The notes beneath the pieces were generated by a model, which made no database searches, was not told the DNA's origin, and was given only the letters and a program-made list of their open reading frames with translations. From NCBI RefSeq assembly GCF_000379825.1, contig NZ_KB903814.1, positions 791,536 through 855,535 on the forward strand: DNA of 64,000 bases. The letters run 5' to 3'. Shown piece by piece: positions 6,965 through 15,953 of this stretch (position 1 is its first letter; each line of letters starts with the position of its first letter). Made by a program: the position numbers and the translations under genes. This stretch comes from Longispora albida DSM 44784. Its GTDB lineage: Bacteria; Actinomycetota; Actinomycetes; Mycobacteriales; Micromonosporaceae.

Positions 6965-7882
6965 ATGATCGATGGGGGCGAGATCGACGCAGCCGAGCGG
7001 CGGATCAGCGGGCGGATCCGGCGCACGCCGGTCGCCGAGGCTGGCGCTGACCGGTGGTTCAAGCTGGAGTACCTCCAGCACACGGGCTCGTTCAAGGCGC
7101 GGGGCATGTTCAACCGGATCCTGGCCGCCGCCGAGCGGGGCGAGCTGACGGCCGAGGGCGTGATCGCCGCTTCGGGCGGCAACGCGGGCCTCGCCGTCGC
7201 GTACGCTGCCCGGGAGCTGGGCGTACCAGCCACCGTCTACGTCCCGCGCACCGCGCCGGAGGTCAAGGTCGCGAAGCTGCGGGCGCTCGGCGCGACGGTC
7301 GTCCAGGAAGGCTCGGAGTACGCCGAGGCGTACGACGCGGCCATCAAGCAGGCCGCCGACGGGAGCCGCCTGTTCTGCCACGCCTACGACCAGCCCGACC
7401 TCGTCGCCGGGCACGCCACCCTCGGGCTGGAGCTGCTCGAACAGATCCCTGGCGGCTTCGACACCGTACTGGTCGCGGTCGGCGGCGGCGGGCTGATGGC
7501 CGGGGTCGCCTCGGCCCTGTACGGCCACGCCCAGGTCATCGCCGTCGAACCGGTCACGATCCCCACCCTCCACTCGGCACTGAGTGCCGGGCGGCCGGTC
7601 GACATCGAGGTGTCCGGGATCGCCGCCGACTCGCTCGGCGCCCGCCGCGTGGGTGACATCGCCTTCGAGACGGCCCGGGCGGCCAGCGTCGGCAGCGTGC
7701 TCGTCAGCGACGACGACATCATCGCCGCCCGCCGCGAACTGTGGGAGGACTGGCGGGTACTCGTCGAGCACGGCACCGCAGCCGCCCACGCCGCGCTGAT
7801 CTCCGGCGCCTACCGCCCGGCCGATGGCGAGCGCGTCGTGACTCTCCTGTGCGGAGCGAACACGAACCCGGCCAGCCTCTAG
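6965..7882 (+). CDS. PLP-dependent serine/threonine dehydratase
   Basis: The 305-residue protein is a fold-type II PLP enzyme. The PLP Lys lies in HTGSFKARG (about residue 44), the Asn loop is ASGGNAGLA, and the phosphate-binding loop is AVGGGGLMAG. It should deaminate L-threonine or L-serine to a 2-oxo acid plus ammonia in the cytoplasm. It is a little shorter than most IlvA catalytic domains and lacks the ACT-like regulatory domain, so it is probably a catabolic type without isoleucine feedback. Its stop overlaps the stop of the convergent SAV_2336-type gene by four bases. Confidence 0.9.
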   Translation: MIDGGEIDAAERRISGRIRRTPVAEAGADRWFKLEYLQHTGSFKARGMFNRILAAAERGELTAEGVIAASGGNAGLAVAYAARELGVPATVYVPRTAPEVKVAKLRALGATVVQEGSEYAEAYDAAIKQAADGSRLFCHAYDQPDLVAGHATLGLELLEQIPGGFDTVLVAVGGGGLMAGVASALYGHAQVIAVEPVTIPTLHSALSAGRPVDIEVSGIAADSLGARRVGDIAFETARAASVGSVLVSDDDIIAARRELWEDWRVLVEHGTAAAHAALISGAYRPADGERVVTLLCGANTNPASL

Positions 7883-10800
7883 CCCTTCGCCCCCGGCCGG
7901 GTCTGCCTCGGCCCGGTGACCGCGATCGCCTCGCCCCGGACCAGCCAGCGGAACATCGTCCCGTTGCGCCGGAGCCGTTCCATCGCGCCCCGGAAGAGCT
8001 GGCTGTAGGTCATCGGCCGGGGAGCCTCCGGGTCCCGGAGCGCCGCCATCATGGCCTCGGTGGCCGGGAAGCCTCCCGTACCAGTGCCCGGCCCGCCGGC
8101 CAGGCCGAGGAACATGCCGAACGACTCGCCGCCGAAGTCGCTGGCCAAACCGTCCCAGCCCAGGAACGCGTCGTCGGGCTCGCGTCCCTGCCACTTCGCG
8201 CCGAAACAGTGGTCGACGACCAGGTACACGCGCCGCGCCTTGCCGCGCCGGACGATCTGCCGGAGCCAGTGGTAGTTCAGCCCGCCCCGGCCCGAACGGA
8301 CGAGCACCCTCCTGCTGTCGAAGAACACCTCCCCCACGTACCAGACGAGCAGCGTGTCCGTCGTTCCGGCCACCAGCCTGGCCAGCCTGGTCTCCAGATC
8401 ACGGGCCGTGTCGGACAGCCGGTGCACCCGGCCGGCGCCGAACACGCCTTCTGGCTCCGTGAGCAGCGTTTCCAGCTCGTCGAGCGCCCCGGTGGCCGTC
8501 GTGGCGGCCCGCAACGACCCCGCGAACTCGGGCCCGATGATGACCACAGTGGACTGGGCGGCCGCAGGAACGAGGATCGAGTGGCCCGTCGGCGAGCGGT
8601 CCGGCCTCAGCAGGGAACGAGCCTTGTCCAGGTTCACCGCGAAACGCTCGGCCACGTGGCCATACTCGCCCCGGGCCAGTAGCGTGACAGCATCGATCGC
8701 CTTGCTGGCCGCCGCTTCCTGCCCGGTACGGGCCAGCAGCAGGGCGATGACGCTGTGCAGGTGCGCCAGAGTCTCGTCGTCCCGTGGCTGGGCCTGCCGG
8801 AGCAGCGCCTGGGCTGCGTTCAGAGCCGGTTCGAGCGACTGGCCCGGCGCAGCCAGCGCCTCGAACATCTCCAGCAGCTCGCACGCCAGCGGGATGTTCA
8901 CCTGCCGGATCGGCGTCGTGGAGATCAGGAGGTCGAGGCCCTGCTGCACGGCCTCACGAGCCCGCCTCCCCTCACCACTCGCGTGGAGGAGGGCGGCGTA
9001 CTGCACCTGAATGTCGAGCCTGACCTGCGTGCTGCCGGACGAGGTCAAGCTCGCGGAGACCGCGAACTCCTCCACTGTGGCCAGCGCGTCCCCGACCCGG
9101 CCCAGCTTGCGGCACAGGTCCGTGTACGCGCGCAGGTACCGGCCCAGTGGCTCCGCCTGCTGCTGGGCAACGAGGTCGATGGCTTTGCCGAAGGCTTCCC
9201 GGGCGGACACCCACTCTGCGGTACTTCCCGAGACGTCCGCCATTTCGGCGAGGATGGTCCCGAGGCTCGCCCACGCCTCGTCGCTGTCCGGGAACAGCTC
9301 CGTCGTCGCGGCCGCGTACTGTCTGGCCGCCGCGAGATCATCCAGATCGCCGGAGGCCTGGTACATCACGTAGGACAGGCGGGCCAGGCCGGTCACGCCG
9401 TCCGGAGCGCTGTCCAGGGCCGCCAGCGCCTGTGACGGGTCGGGGAGCTGGCTGGTGAGTTCCCAGCTCCGCTCGATCGCCTCGGCCAGAAGGCGGCCGA
9501 TCGCTGTCCGGCCCTCGGGCGTGATGTCCGCTCTCCGTAGCCCCCGGTGCAGGACGTCGAGGGCGTCCGCGAGGCTCGGGCCGTCACCGATCTGGACCAG
9601 CGCCGCGCCGAGCAGCAGGACCGTCCTCAGTGTCCAGTGGGAACGCCGTACCTCCGACAGGAGAGTGATCCCGGTTTCCCGGTCCGCAGGATCTTCCGAC
9701 AACGCGTGCCGCTGGAGGTACAGCTCGCCGCGCCGGACCAGGAGGGGCGTACCCGGGGTTCCGCCCCGCACCTGCTCGATCGCATGGATCGCCAGGTCGA
9801 TCGTTCCGAGAGTGGAATCGTCCGTGGCCATCTCGGACAGGATCGTCGCGTAGGTGCGGAGCAGGTTCTGGTGCTCGGGCTGGCCCTCGGCGGAATGGTC
9901 CAGGGCGTTCTTGGCGTTCGCCAGGGCGAAGGACAGCGAGTCCCGCTGGCCGAAGTCGGTGGCGAGCCTCAGGTCCAGCTCGGCCCGCCAGCGCAGGATC
10001 GACTGGTACGGCGGGGAGTGCTGCGGGAAGCGGTCCAGTGCCCGGCCCAGCCGCGAGCCGGCCAGGTGCAGGGTCTCCGGCTTCCCGGCGGCCATCGCCT
10101 CCTCGTGGAGCTGGGAGTAGTACGCCAGCTGGTCGAGGTGGTCGGGCTGGTCGCCGGGGTGCGGCTGGCGGCCCATGCGTTCCAGCAGTTCGGCGCGGAT
10201 CGTCGCGAAGCCGCCCTCGCCGTCGTCCCCCGGTACGGTGAACTCCCCTTCTGGGGACGGGAACAGGGCCGTGAAGCCCCGGCCAGCCCGATGGAACTCG
10301 CGCTCCACGTACTCGGAGACCTGGCGCTCGACCTGGCGCGCCTCGCGCTGGGTGAGCGTGCCGAGCAGCAGGCTCGCGACGCCGGGCGGGAAGTCGTAGG
10401 AATCGCCGGCTCCGGACGCCCGGCGGACCAGCAGCCCGCCGAACAGGATCTCCGCGAGGACGGACGGCCCCGTACCCGGCAGCATCGCCTTCTGGATCAG
10501 CCGGATCACCGCGAGATTCAGCGCCCTCGGCACAGCCAGGTACCCGGCGAGCGCGTAGGCCTCCTGGCTCGCCGCCGCCCGGAATCTCGCCAGCAGGTCG
10601 CGTGCGCTCAGCCCGGCAGGCAGGGCGCCGGCGAGCTGTGGCCGGGCAGCCCCGGCGATGGCCACTGTCGCGTCGGCGGCCTGGCCGGTGACGAGCCGCG
10701 CCCAGGGTGCCAGCCACGCCGGGCCGAGGCCGAGCACCGGGATCGCGACGGCGCCGGGCGGGAGGGTGCGCCACCTCCGCTGGTACCCGGTGAAAAGCAG

Positions 10801-11853
10801 GCGGGCGGTGGCACTGCCCGGGGACGGGGCAGTCAGGCGGCCACGCACGGGCGGCGCCGATGTCCTGGCCCACAGCCTTTCCGGGAGGGGCTGGAGGATC
10901 GCCAGCGGGCCGGCGCCTGCCCAGCGTGCGAGCAGCCGTCCCGCCGATCCGTCCTGCCAGGACCGGCCGACGCAGTCGGACAGGACGAGGATGAGGCGCT
11001 GGCCTGCCGGGTCGAACAGTGTCGCCGGGCCGTGCAGCCTGGCCGTCGAGGGGTCGGCGTCCGCAGACAGGCCGAGCGGCCCGCCACCTGTCCCGTGCAG
11101 GTATCTCAGCCGGACGTCCCGGAACGCGCCGAGCTGCTGGCACAACGTCCGCAGCTCGGCCGCGAGGTCCAGCCAGAGCTGTTCGGCAGAGCCGGAATCG
11201 GCCACGATCACGAGGTCGAGCCAGCGGCCCGGGGCTGGCCTGAGCACGGGCAGCCGCACGCCGTGTTCTGCGATCCGCCGCGCCGTCGCCTCCTCGTCCA
11301 GAATGGACGCCCGCCTGGACGGGACCCTGCGCTTGAGCGGGCGCAGTGCCCGCAGCAGCGCCAGCGGATCGGGCAGCACGGCGGCCGACGGCACGCGGAT
11401 CGGGCGGGCGGGTGTCCCCGGCCCGGTCACCTCACCCTGCGGATACACCGGCTCCGAGGCGGGCCGCGTGTTCCCGCTGGCGTTCGACGTGTTCGCAGGC
11501 TCGGGTGACACGCCCTGGTCGACGGGCGGCTCCAGCACGGCGAGCCGGTCGCCGGCTCCGGGTGCTCGCGGCGGCGGGGTCACCCGGCTGGCGAGCCACA
11601 GCACCTCGGCCAGCTCCAGGGCGCTCAGGTCGTGACCGGCCTCGGCGAGCACCGTGTGGAGCTCCCGGACGAGACGCTGGGACCAGGCACGAGCCATCGA
11701 CCCCGAGCCCCGGATCGCCCCGCCAGAGGGGTACTCAGGCGGGCCCATGAACGGCTTCGCTGGTTCGCCAAGGGGCTCGGACGACCCGGGAGCCGGCCTG
11801 CTGGGCAGCCGCCCGCTGTCCTCCGGGGGCTCCCGATCGGGGCTGTCGCTCAC
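7879..11853 (-). CDS. SAV_2336-type multidomain protein with TPR region and degenerate caspase-like domain
   Basis: The 1324-residue protein starts at a GTG 13 bases after the MoxR stop. Residues about 50-430 resemble the SAV_2336 N-terminal region: a helical head (LVRELHTVLAEAGHDLSALE), then a vWA-like fold (WLDLVIVADSGSAEQLW). Residues about 450-1100 are mostly helical with TPR-like repeats. The last 220 residues look like a caspase/CHAT-type peptidase: LLVWYVGEVFFD, then YLVVDHCFGA. Cys1216 fits the nucleophile, but the expected His position is Glu1175, so it may be a non-catalytic sensor. With the protease and MoxR genes it forms a predicted conflict or signalling operon. Confidence 0.75.
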   Translation of the reverse strand: MSDSPDREPPEDSGRLPSRPAPGSSEPLGEPAKPFMGPPEYPSGGAIRGSGSMARAWSQRLVRELHTVLAEAGHDLSALELAEVLWLASRVTPPPRAPGAGDRLAVLEPPVDQGVSPEPANTSNASGNTRPASEPVYPQGEVTGPGTPARPIRVPSAAVLPDPLALLRALRPLKRRVPSRRASILDEEATARRIAEHGVRLPVLRPAPGRWLDLVIVADSGSAEQLWLDLAAELRTLCQQLGAFRDVRLRYLHGTGGGPLGLSADADPSTARLHGPATLFDPAGQRLILVLSDCVGRSWQDGSAGRLLARWAGAGPLAILQPLPERLWARTSAPPVRGRLTAPSPGSATARLLFTGYQRRWRTLPPGAVAIPVLGLGPAWLAPWARLVTGQAADATVAIAGAARPQLAGALPAGLSARDLLARFRAAASQEAYALAGYLAVPRALNLAVIRLIQKAMLPGTGPSVLAEILFGGLLVRRASGAGDSYDFPPGVASLLLGTLTQREARQVERQVSEYVEREFHRAGRGFTALFPSPEGEFTVPGDDGEGGFATIRAELLERMGRQPHPGDQPDHLDQLAYYSQLHEEAMAAGKPETLHLAGSRLGRALDRFPQHSPPYQSILRWRAELDLRLATDFGQRDSLSFALANAKNALDHSAEGQPEHQNLLRTYATILSEMATDDSTLGTIDLAIHAIEQVRGGTPGTPLLVRRGELYLQRHALSEDPADRETGITLLSEVRRSHWTLRTVLLLGAALVQIGDGPSLADALDVLHRGLRRADITPEGRTAIGRLLAEAIERSWELTSQLPDPSQALAALDSAPDGVTGLARLSYVMYQASGDLDDLAAARQYAAATTELFPDSDEAWASLGTILAEMADVSGSTAEWVSAREAFGKAIDLVAQQQAEPLGRYLRAYTDLCRKLGRVGDALATVEEFAVSASLTSSGSTQVRLDIQVQYAALLHASGEGRRAREAVQQGLDLLISTTPIRQVNIPLACELLEMFEALAAPGQSLEPALNAAQALLRQAQPRDDETLAHLHSVIALLLARTGQEAAASKAIDAVTLLARGEYGHVAERFAVNLDKARSLLRPDRSPTGHSILVPAAAQSTVVIIGPEFAGSLRAATTATGALDELETLLTEPEGVFGAGRVHRLSDTARDLETRLARLVAGTTDTLLVWYVGEVFFDSRRVLVRSGRGGLNYHWLRQIVRRGKARRVYLVVDHCFGAKWQGREPDDAFLGWDGLASDFGGESFGMFLGLAGGPGTGTGGFPATEAMMAALRDPEAPRPMTYSQLFRGAMERLRRNGTMFRWLVRGEAIAVTGPRQTRPGAKG

Positions 11854-11866
11854 CGGCCGGCCCCGG

Positions 11867-12817
11867 TCAGCCGGACGTGTTGAGGTGGCGGAGGACCAGC
11901 TCGGCGAGGTGCTCGCGGTCGCCGCCGGAGTGCCGGGCCAGATACACGGCGTTGAGCAGCTGGTCAGTGGCCAGCTCGCCCAGCTCCCGGCGCTGGAGGA
12001 ACCGCGCGATCAGGTCACGGGCCGCGCCGGCCTCGCTCTCGCCGAGGTGCGCGCTGACGATCGCCGCCAGGCGCTCCGGGCCGGGCTGCGGCAGGTCGAG
12101 CCGCACACAGCGCCGGAGGAAGGCCGGCGGGAACTCCCGCTCGCCGTTGCTGGTCAGGAGCACGATCGGGAACGCTCCACACCGGACGTGCCCGCGCCCG
12201 ACCACGATGTCCGGCCCGTTGTCTGCCGGGCGGACGGGGACGTCCGGGACGCTGGACGCGATCCGGGACAGCTCCGGGATCTCGTACTCACCCTCCTCGA
12301 ACACGTCGAGCAGGTCGTTCGGCAGGTCGATGTCACTCTTGTCGATCTCGTCGATCAGCAGGACCCTGGGCAGCCGGAACGGTGCGAGCGCCGTGCCGAG
12401 CGGGCCGAGCCGCAGGTACCTGCCGATGTCCTCACCCGCGTCGCCGACCCGGCCGATCGCGTCGTACCGGTACAGTCCGTCGGCGAGCGTCGAGCGGCTG
12501 GTGATCGGCCAGCGCAGCACCCGGCCGAGGCCCAGCTCGTGCGCGACGGCGTAGGCCAGCGTGGACTTGCCGGTGCCGGGGTGCCCGGTGATCAGGAGCG
12601 GCCTGCGCAGGTAGAGGGCGGTGTTGACCAGCTCGACCGTCCGCTCGTCAGCCTGGTAGGTGATGGCGCGGGCCAGGCGGTGCGCCGCCGTGTCGGCCGC
12701 GCCCGGCTCGGCGTAGGCTCCCGGCTCGCCGAAGGTCCGCCAGGGTGGCGGGGCCGGCAGCTCGCGGATGCCGTCGTGCTGCTCACCGGTACCACGGAAG
12801 ATCATCCAATCCGTCAC
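11867..12817 (-). CDS. MoxR-family AAA+ ATPase
   Basis: The 316-residue protein has Walker A GHPGTGKST (residues 78-86), Walker B VLLIDEIDKSD and the later TSNGEREFPPAFLRRC segment with sensor 1 and Arg-finger-like residues. MoxR ATPases act as chaperone-like motors, often with vWA-domain partners; the partner here is probably the vWA-like part of the downstream SAV_2336-type protein. The GTG start has AAGGAGG eight bases upstream. It begins 22 bases after the protease gene and ends 13 bases before the large gene, so the three are very probably one operon. Confidence 0.92.
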   Translation of the reverse strand: MTDWMIFRGTGEQHDGIRELPAPPPWRTFGEPGAYAEPGAADTAAHRLARAITYQADERTVELVNTALYLRRPLLITGHPGTGKSTLAYAVAHELGLGRVLRWPITSRSTLADGLYRYDAIGRVGDAGEDIGRYLRLGPLGTALAPFRLPRVLLIDEIDKSDIDLPNDLLDVFEEGEYEIPELSRIASSVPDVPVRPADNGPDIVVGRGHVRCGAFPIVLLTSNGEREFPPAFLRRCVRLDLPQPGPERLAAIVSAHLGESEAGAARDLIARFLQRRELGELATDQLLNAVYLARHSGGDREHLAELVLRHLNTSG

Positions 12818-12839
12818 GCGAGCAACCTCCTTTCCTTCC

Positions 12840-14576
12840 TCACGCGCTGGTCATCAGGTGCAGGTGCGGGCGGCGACCTGGATCGTCCCACAGCAGTACG
12901 ACATCCTGTCCACAGTGGTGCCTGCGGCTGCGCAGGTCGCGGATGCCCTCGGGGAGCTGGGCCGCGCGCAGGCCCTGGAGGCCCTCACGCAGGCCGGGGT
13001 AGAAGTCGGCGGCGACGCAGGACGCCGGAGCGCACGCCGCCCGCCGCCAGATCATCACCGGGACGCCGGCGAACAGGCCGGTCTCCAGCGCGATCCTGGC
13101 CGGGCCCTCGTCGTGGGGGCCGTGCAGGACGAGCGCGGCCCGGCCGGTTCCTTCCTCCAGCCAGGACTCCATCTGCTCGTGGTCGCGCGCGTCCGCGCAG
13201 TCGATCAGGTCGAGCACGGTGGCGAGGTCGGCTTCGGCGAGGCGGCGCCAGCGGATCTCCCAGCCAGCCGTCACCGGCTCCTCGAAGCGGTCGAGGTCCC
13301 TGACCACCACCGGATGCTTGACGCCAAGCCGCGACCAGGGCTTCTTCCAGATCGCCCACTGCTCAGCGCCGACGCCCATCAGCTCCAGCGGCAGGATCAG
13401 CTCGACCATCACCCGGGACCGGCCGTCCTCCAGCAGGCTGATCTGCCCCGGGAGCACGCCGCGCAGCCATTCCCACGCGTCGTCGCGGCCCAGCGGCTCG
13501 TGGGGCAGCTCGGCTTCGGTCACGTCGTGCTCGTGCACGAAACGCCAGATCCTCATCGTGTACCGGCTGGCATCGTGCCCCGCCGGCCGCACGCACACCA
13601 GCACCGACCGGACACCCTTCCCCGGGCTCGCCAGCCGCTCCTCGATCGCCTCCAGTACCCCGAGGCGGCCGGCCACCGCGAACACCCAGTCGCGCAGCTC
13701 CCCGCCCCCGCCGCACAGGTCGGCGGCGTAGGTGAGGACGGCAGGCGCGGTACCGGCGGGCGGCGGGCACAGCTCCCCCAGGTCGGTGATCACGTCTCCG
13801 CTGGTCAGGAGGGGATGCCGGGGCGGCCGGCTCAGTTCACCCGCTGCCCGCCGGTACCCAGCCTCGTGGTCGCTGTGGCCACGCCGCCTCGCGAGCAGGG
13901 CCCGGAGCTTGATCTCCTCGCCCCGGCGGAGCCCGCTGATCAGGATGGGGCCCGGGTCGGCTGCCGCCGCCGCGTGGTGCCGGTCGTGCTCGCGCCACAG
14001 TCGCGTGTAGACGGCCGGGTCGAGGGTACGCAGCCAGCGGACCGGCGCGGCGAGCCCGCCCATGTCGCCGTCCGGCATCCTCGTCGCCTTGACGACCGCG
14101 CAGACTCCGCCGGTCGCCTTGTTCAGCACCGGGCCGCCCGACATGCCGGGGACGATGTCGCCAGGGATGCGCAGCATCGGCACGCCGGCCAGCTCGTGCT
14201 CGCCCTGGGCCGTGCCGGTGGCGATCACCTTGTCGAGCTCGTCGGTGTACGCGGGGTTGTGACCGGCGATCTCCAGCTTGGCGTCCGGCTCGGGGAACCG
14301 CGCGTCGAGCCAGGCCGCCGGGTGACGGGCCGGCGGCTGGAGCAGCTCGACGATGGCCAGGTCGGGCGGCTGCCAGACCTGGCCTACGTAGACCTTCGGG
14401 GTGGCCGCGCGGATCACCGCCTCGTACGCCTGGCCCTCCCACCGGACGGTCACCGGCTCACCCGGCTCGTCGCCCGCGACGTGTGCGCAGGTCAGGACCA
14501 GGCCGGGCGCGACGAAGCAGCCGCTGCCGTTGCTGACCCCGTTGACGATGACGAGGCAGTCTCTCAGCGCTGTCAC
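12840..14576 (-). CDS. Trypsin-like serine protease with VMAP-C-like C-terminus
   Basis: The N-terminal 190 residues are a trypsin-like protease with an intact triad: His32 in LTCAHV, Asp72 in PPDLAIVEL and Ser146 in GMSGGPVL. There is no signal peptide, so it should act in the cytoplasm. The C-terminal half, with RSVLVCVRP, EWLRGVLPGQ and the closing VVLLWDDPGRRP block, resembles the VMAP-C domain of vWA-MoxR-associated proteins. GTG 14576 has GGAGG eleven bases upstream; GTG 14594, six codons earlier, is possible but lacks a ribosome site. It is the first gene of the operon with MoxR and the SAV_2336-type protein. Confidence 0.82.
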   Translation of the reverse strand: MTALRDCLVIVNGVSNGSGCFVAPGLVLTCAHVAGDEPGEPVTVRWEGQAYEAVIRAATPKVYVGQVWQPPDLAIVELLQPPARHPAAWLDARFPEPDAKLEIAGHNPAYTDELDKVIATGTAQGEHELAGVPMLRIPGDIVPGMSGGPVLNKATGGVCAVVKATRMPDGDMGGLAAPVRWLRTLDPAVYTRLWREHDRHHAAAAADPGPILISGLRRGEEIKLRALLARRRGHSDHEAGYRRAAGELSRPPRHPLLTSGDVITDLGELCPPPAGTAPAVLTYAADLCGGGGELRDWVFAVAGRLGVLEAIEERLASPGKGVRSVLVCVRPAGHDASRYTMRIWRFVHEHDVTEAELPHEPLGRDDAWEWLRGVLPGQISLLEDGRSRVMVELILPLELMGVGAEQWAIWKKPWSRLGVKHPVVVRDLDRFEEPVTAGWEIRWRRLAEADLATVLDLIDCADARDHEQMESWLEEGTGRAALVLHGPHDEGPARIALETGLFAGVPVMIWRRAACAPASCVAADFYPGLREGLQGLRAAQLPEGIRDLRSRRHHCGQDVVLLWDDPGRRPHLHLMTSA

Positions 14577-14647
14577 CGGCCCAGGTACCTCCACTCCGGA
14601 CTGTCCCCGCTACACCGTAATGGGTACATGCCACTCCGTAGTGCCGC

Positions 14648-15883
14648 CTACCTGACTCTTCGCCGCTCGCCCGGCCGGCAGTCCACGGCTTCCGTCCCGC
14701 CCCGGCCTGCCGTGATCGTGAAGGTCCGGTCGCCGCAGGTCAGCGTCCACGGTTCGGTGAGCAGGCCCGCGCTGTCCGGCCTGATCGCCGGGTTGATGTC
14801 CCACTCGAAGGTGCCGCTGGCCGGGACCGTCAGCTCGGAGCTCAGGGCGGCCAGCGGATTCGTTCTCGTCAGCGTGAGTACCTGGCCCGGCTCGCCGGTG
14901 CCGGTCACGACCGCGTGCAGTGCACGGTCTGCGGCCATCTGAGCCGCCGCGCCGTACAGTTTCCGCAGCCCCGCGTACTGCCGCACCACCGTCCCGAACA
15001 CCGGATGGAACTCCTGGCCGATCTCCGGCATGAAGCCGAACCCGGCCGTCGCGTAGTACGACCAGTGCTCGGCCAGCCCGCCCGGCACCATCGTCCGCGT
15101 CCCGTACCCGGCCTCGGCGGCCAGCTCATCGGACAGTCTCTTGTAGATGGTGTCCTCTTCCGGGCCGCCGGGGTGACCGAGCCAGTCGCCGTACGTGTGG
15201 TTCGTGATCAGGACTGTCACCTGGCGCGTGCTCACGAGCGCCCGGATGTTCCGCGTCTCCGGTTCGCTGAAGGGTTCGGGGCCGGGGTAGGTTTCCGCGC
15301 TGGGGTTGGGGGCTGCCGCCCAGCCGTGGGCGTAGTTGCGGTTCAGGTCGACGCCGAGGGTGAGGTTCTCGATCCGGCCACAGTCGCCGGTCACGGGCAG
15401 CGTTCCGGCGGCGATCCGGCAGTTCTTCCGCTTCATCTCGTGGCCGAGGCTGCGGGACAGCTCGAACCCGTCCGGGTTGACCACCGGCACCGCCACCACG
15501 ACCAGCCGGTCGAGGATCGGGTCGCCTGTGGCCAGCAGATCCGTCGCGTACTCGATCACCGCCTCGCCCGAGGGCCACTCGCGGCCGTGGTGCAGGCCGA
15601 GCAGCAGCATGACCGGCTTGTGCGCGGAGTTCGCCACGTCCCGTGAGATCTCGATGCCCCGCACCGGCCGCCCTTCGAGGCTCGGCTCGGGCAGCGTGAA
15701 CGTCCGGGCGTCGCCGGGATGCGCGGCTGCCAGCTCGTCCAGCCCCGCCCCGTGGTCGGCCAGGGTCCGGTAGGCCGTCCGGCCGCTCGGCAGGGTGGCC
15801 TCCTGCCCGGGCGTCGCAGCCGTGGCCACCGCTCCGAGGGACAGCGCGACGATCACCGAGTACCGAAAAAGCATAAAATCCAT
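14648..15883 (-). CDS. Secreted M14-family zinc carboxypeptidase
   Basis: The 411-residue product has a signal peptide (FRYSVIVALSLGAVATA). The catalytic domain shows the M14 zinc motif HHGREWPSGE (HxxE), the substrate-binding GVDLNRNYAHG, the third zinc ligand in ITNHTYG and the general base Glu in MPEIGQEF. A C-terminal beta-rich tail with two Cys follows. It should remove C-terminal residues from peptides outside the cell. ATG 15883 is used; ATG 15874, three codons later, is equally plausible. It is divergent from the acetyltransferase gene. Confidence 0.92.
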   Translation of the reverse strand: MDFMLFRYSVIVALSLGAVATAATPGQEATLPSGRTAYRTLADHGAGLDELAAAHPGDARTFTLPEPSLEGRPVRGIEISRDVANSAHKPVMLLLGLHHGREWPSGEAVIEYATDLLATGDPILDRLVVVAVPVVNPDGFELSRSLGHEMKRKNCRIAAGTLPVTGDCGRIENLTLGVDLNRNYAHGWAAAPNPSAETYPGPEPFSEPETRNIRALVSTRQVTVLITNHTYGDWLGHPGGPEEDTIYKRLSDELAAEAGYGTRTMVPGGLAEHWSYYATAGFGFMPEIGQEFHPVFGTVVRQYAGLRKLYGAAAQMAADRALHAVVTGTGEPGQVLTLTRTNPLAALSSELTVPASGTFEWDINPAIRPDSAGLLTEPWTLTCGDRTFTITAGRGGTEAVDCRPGERRRVR

Positions 15884-15940
15884 TTTGTACTAGAAAGTGA
15901 GGGTGACCGAAAATCCCGCGCCCGGCGTGGCACCCGCATC

Positions 15941-15946
15941 TAGAGT
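15941..15946 (+). promoter_or_regulatory. -10 element TAGAGT for leaderless acetyltransferase gene
   Basis: The hexamer lies seven bases before the GTG at 15954; that spacing decides the start over an upstream in-frame GTG at 15897. Confidence 0.6.
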
Positions 15947-15953
15947 CCTGCCC

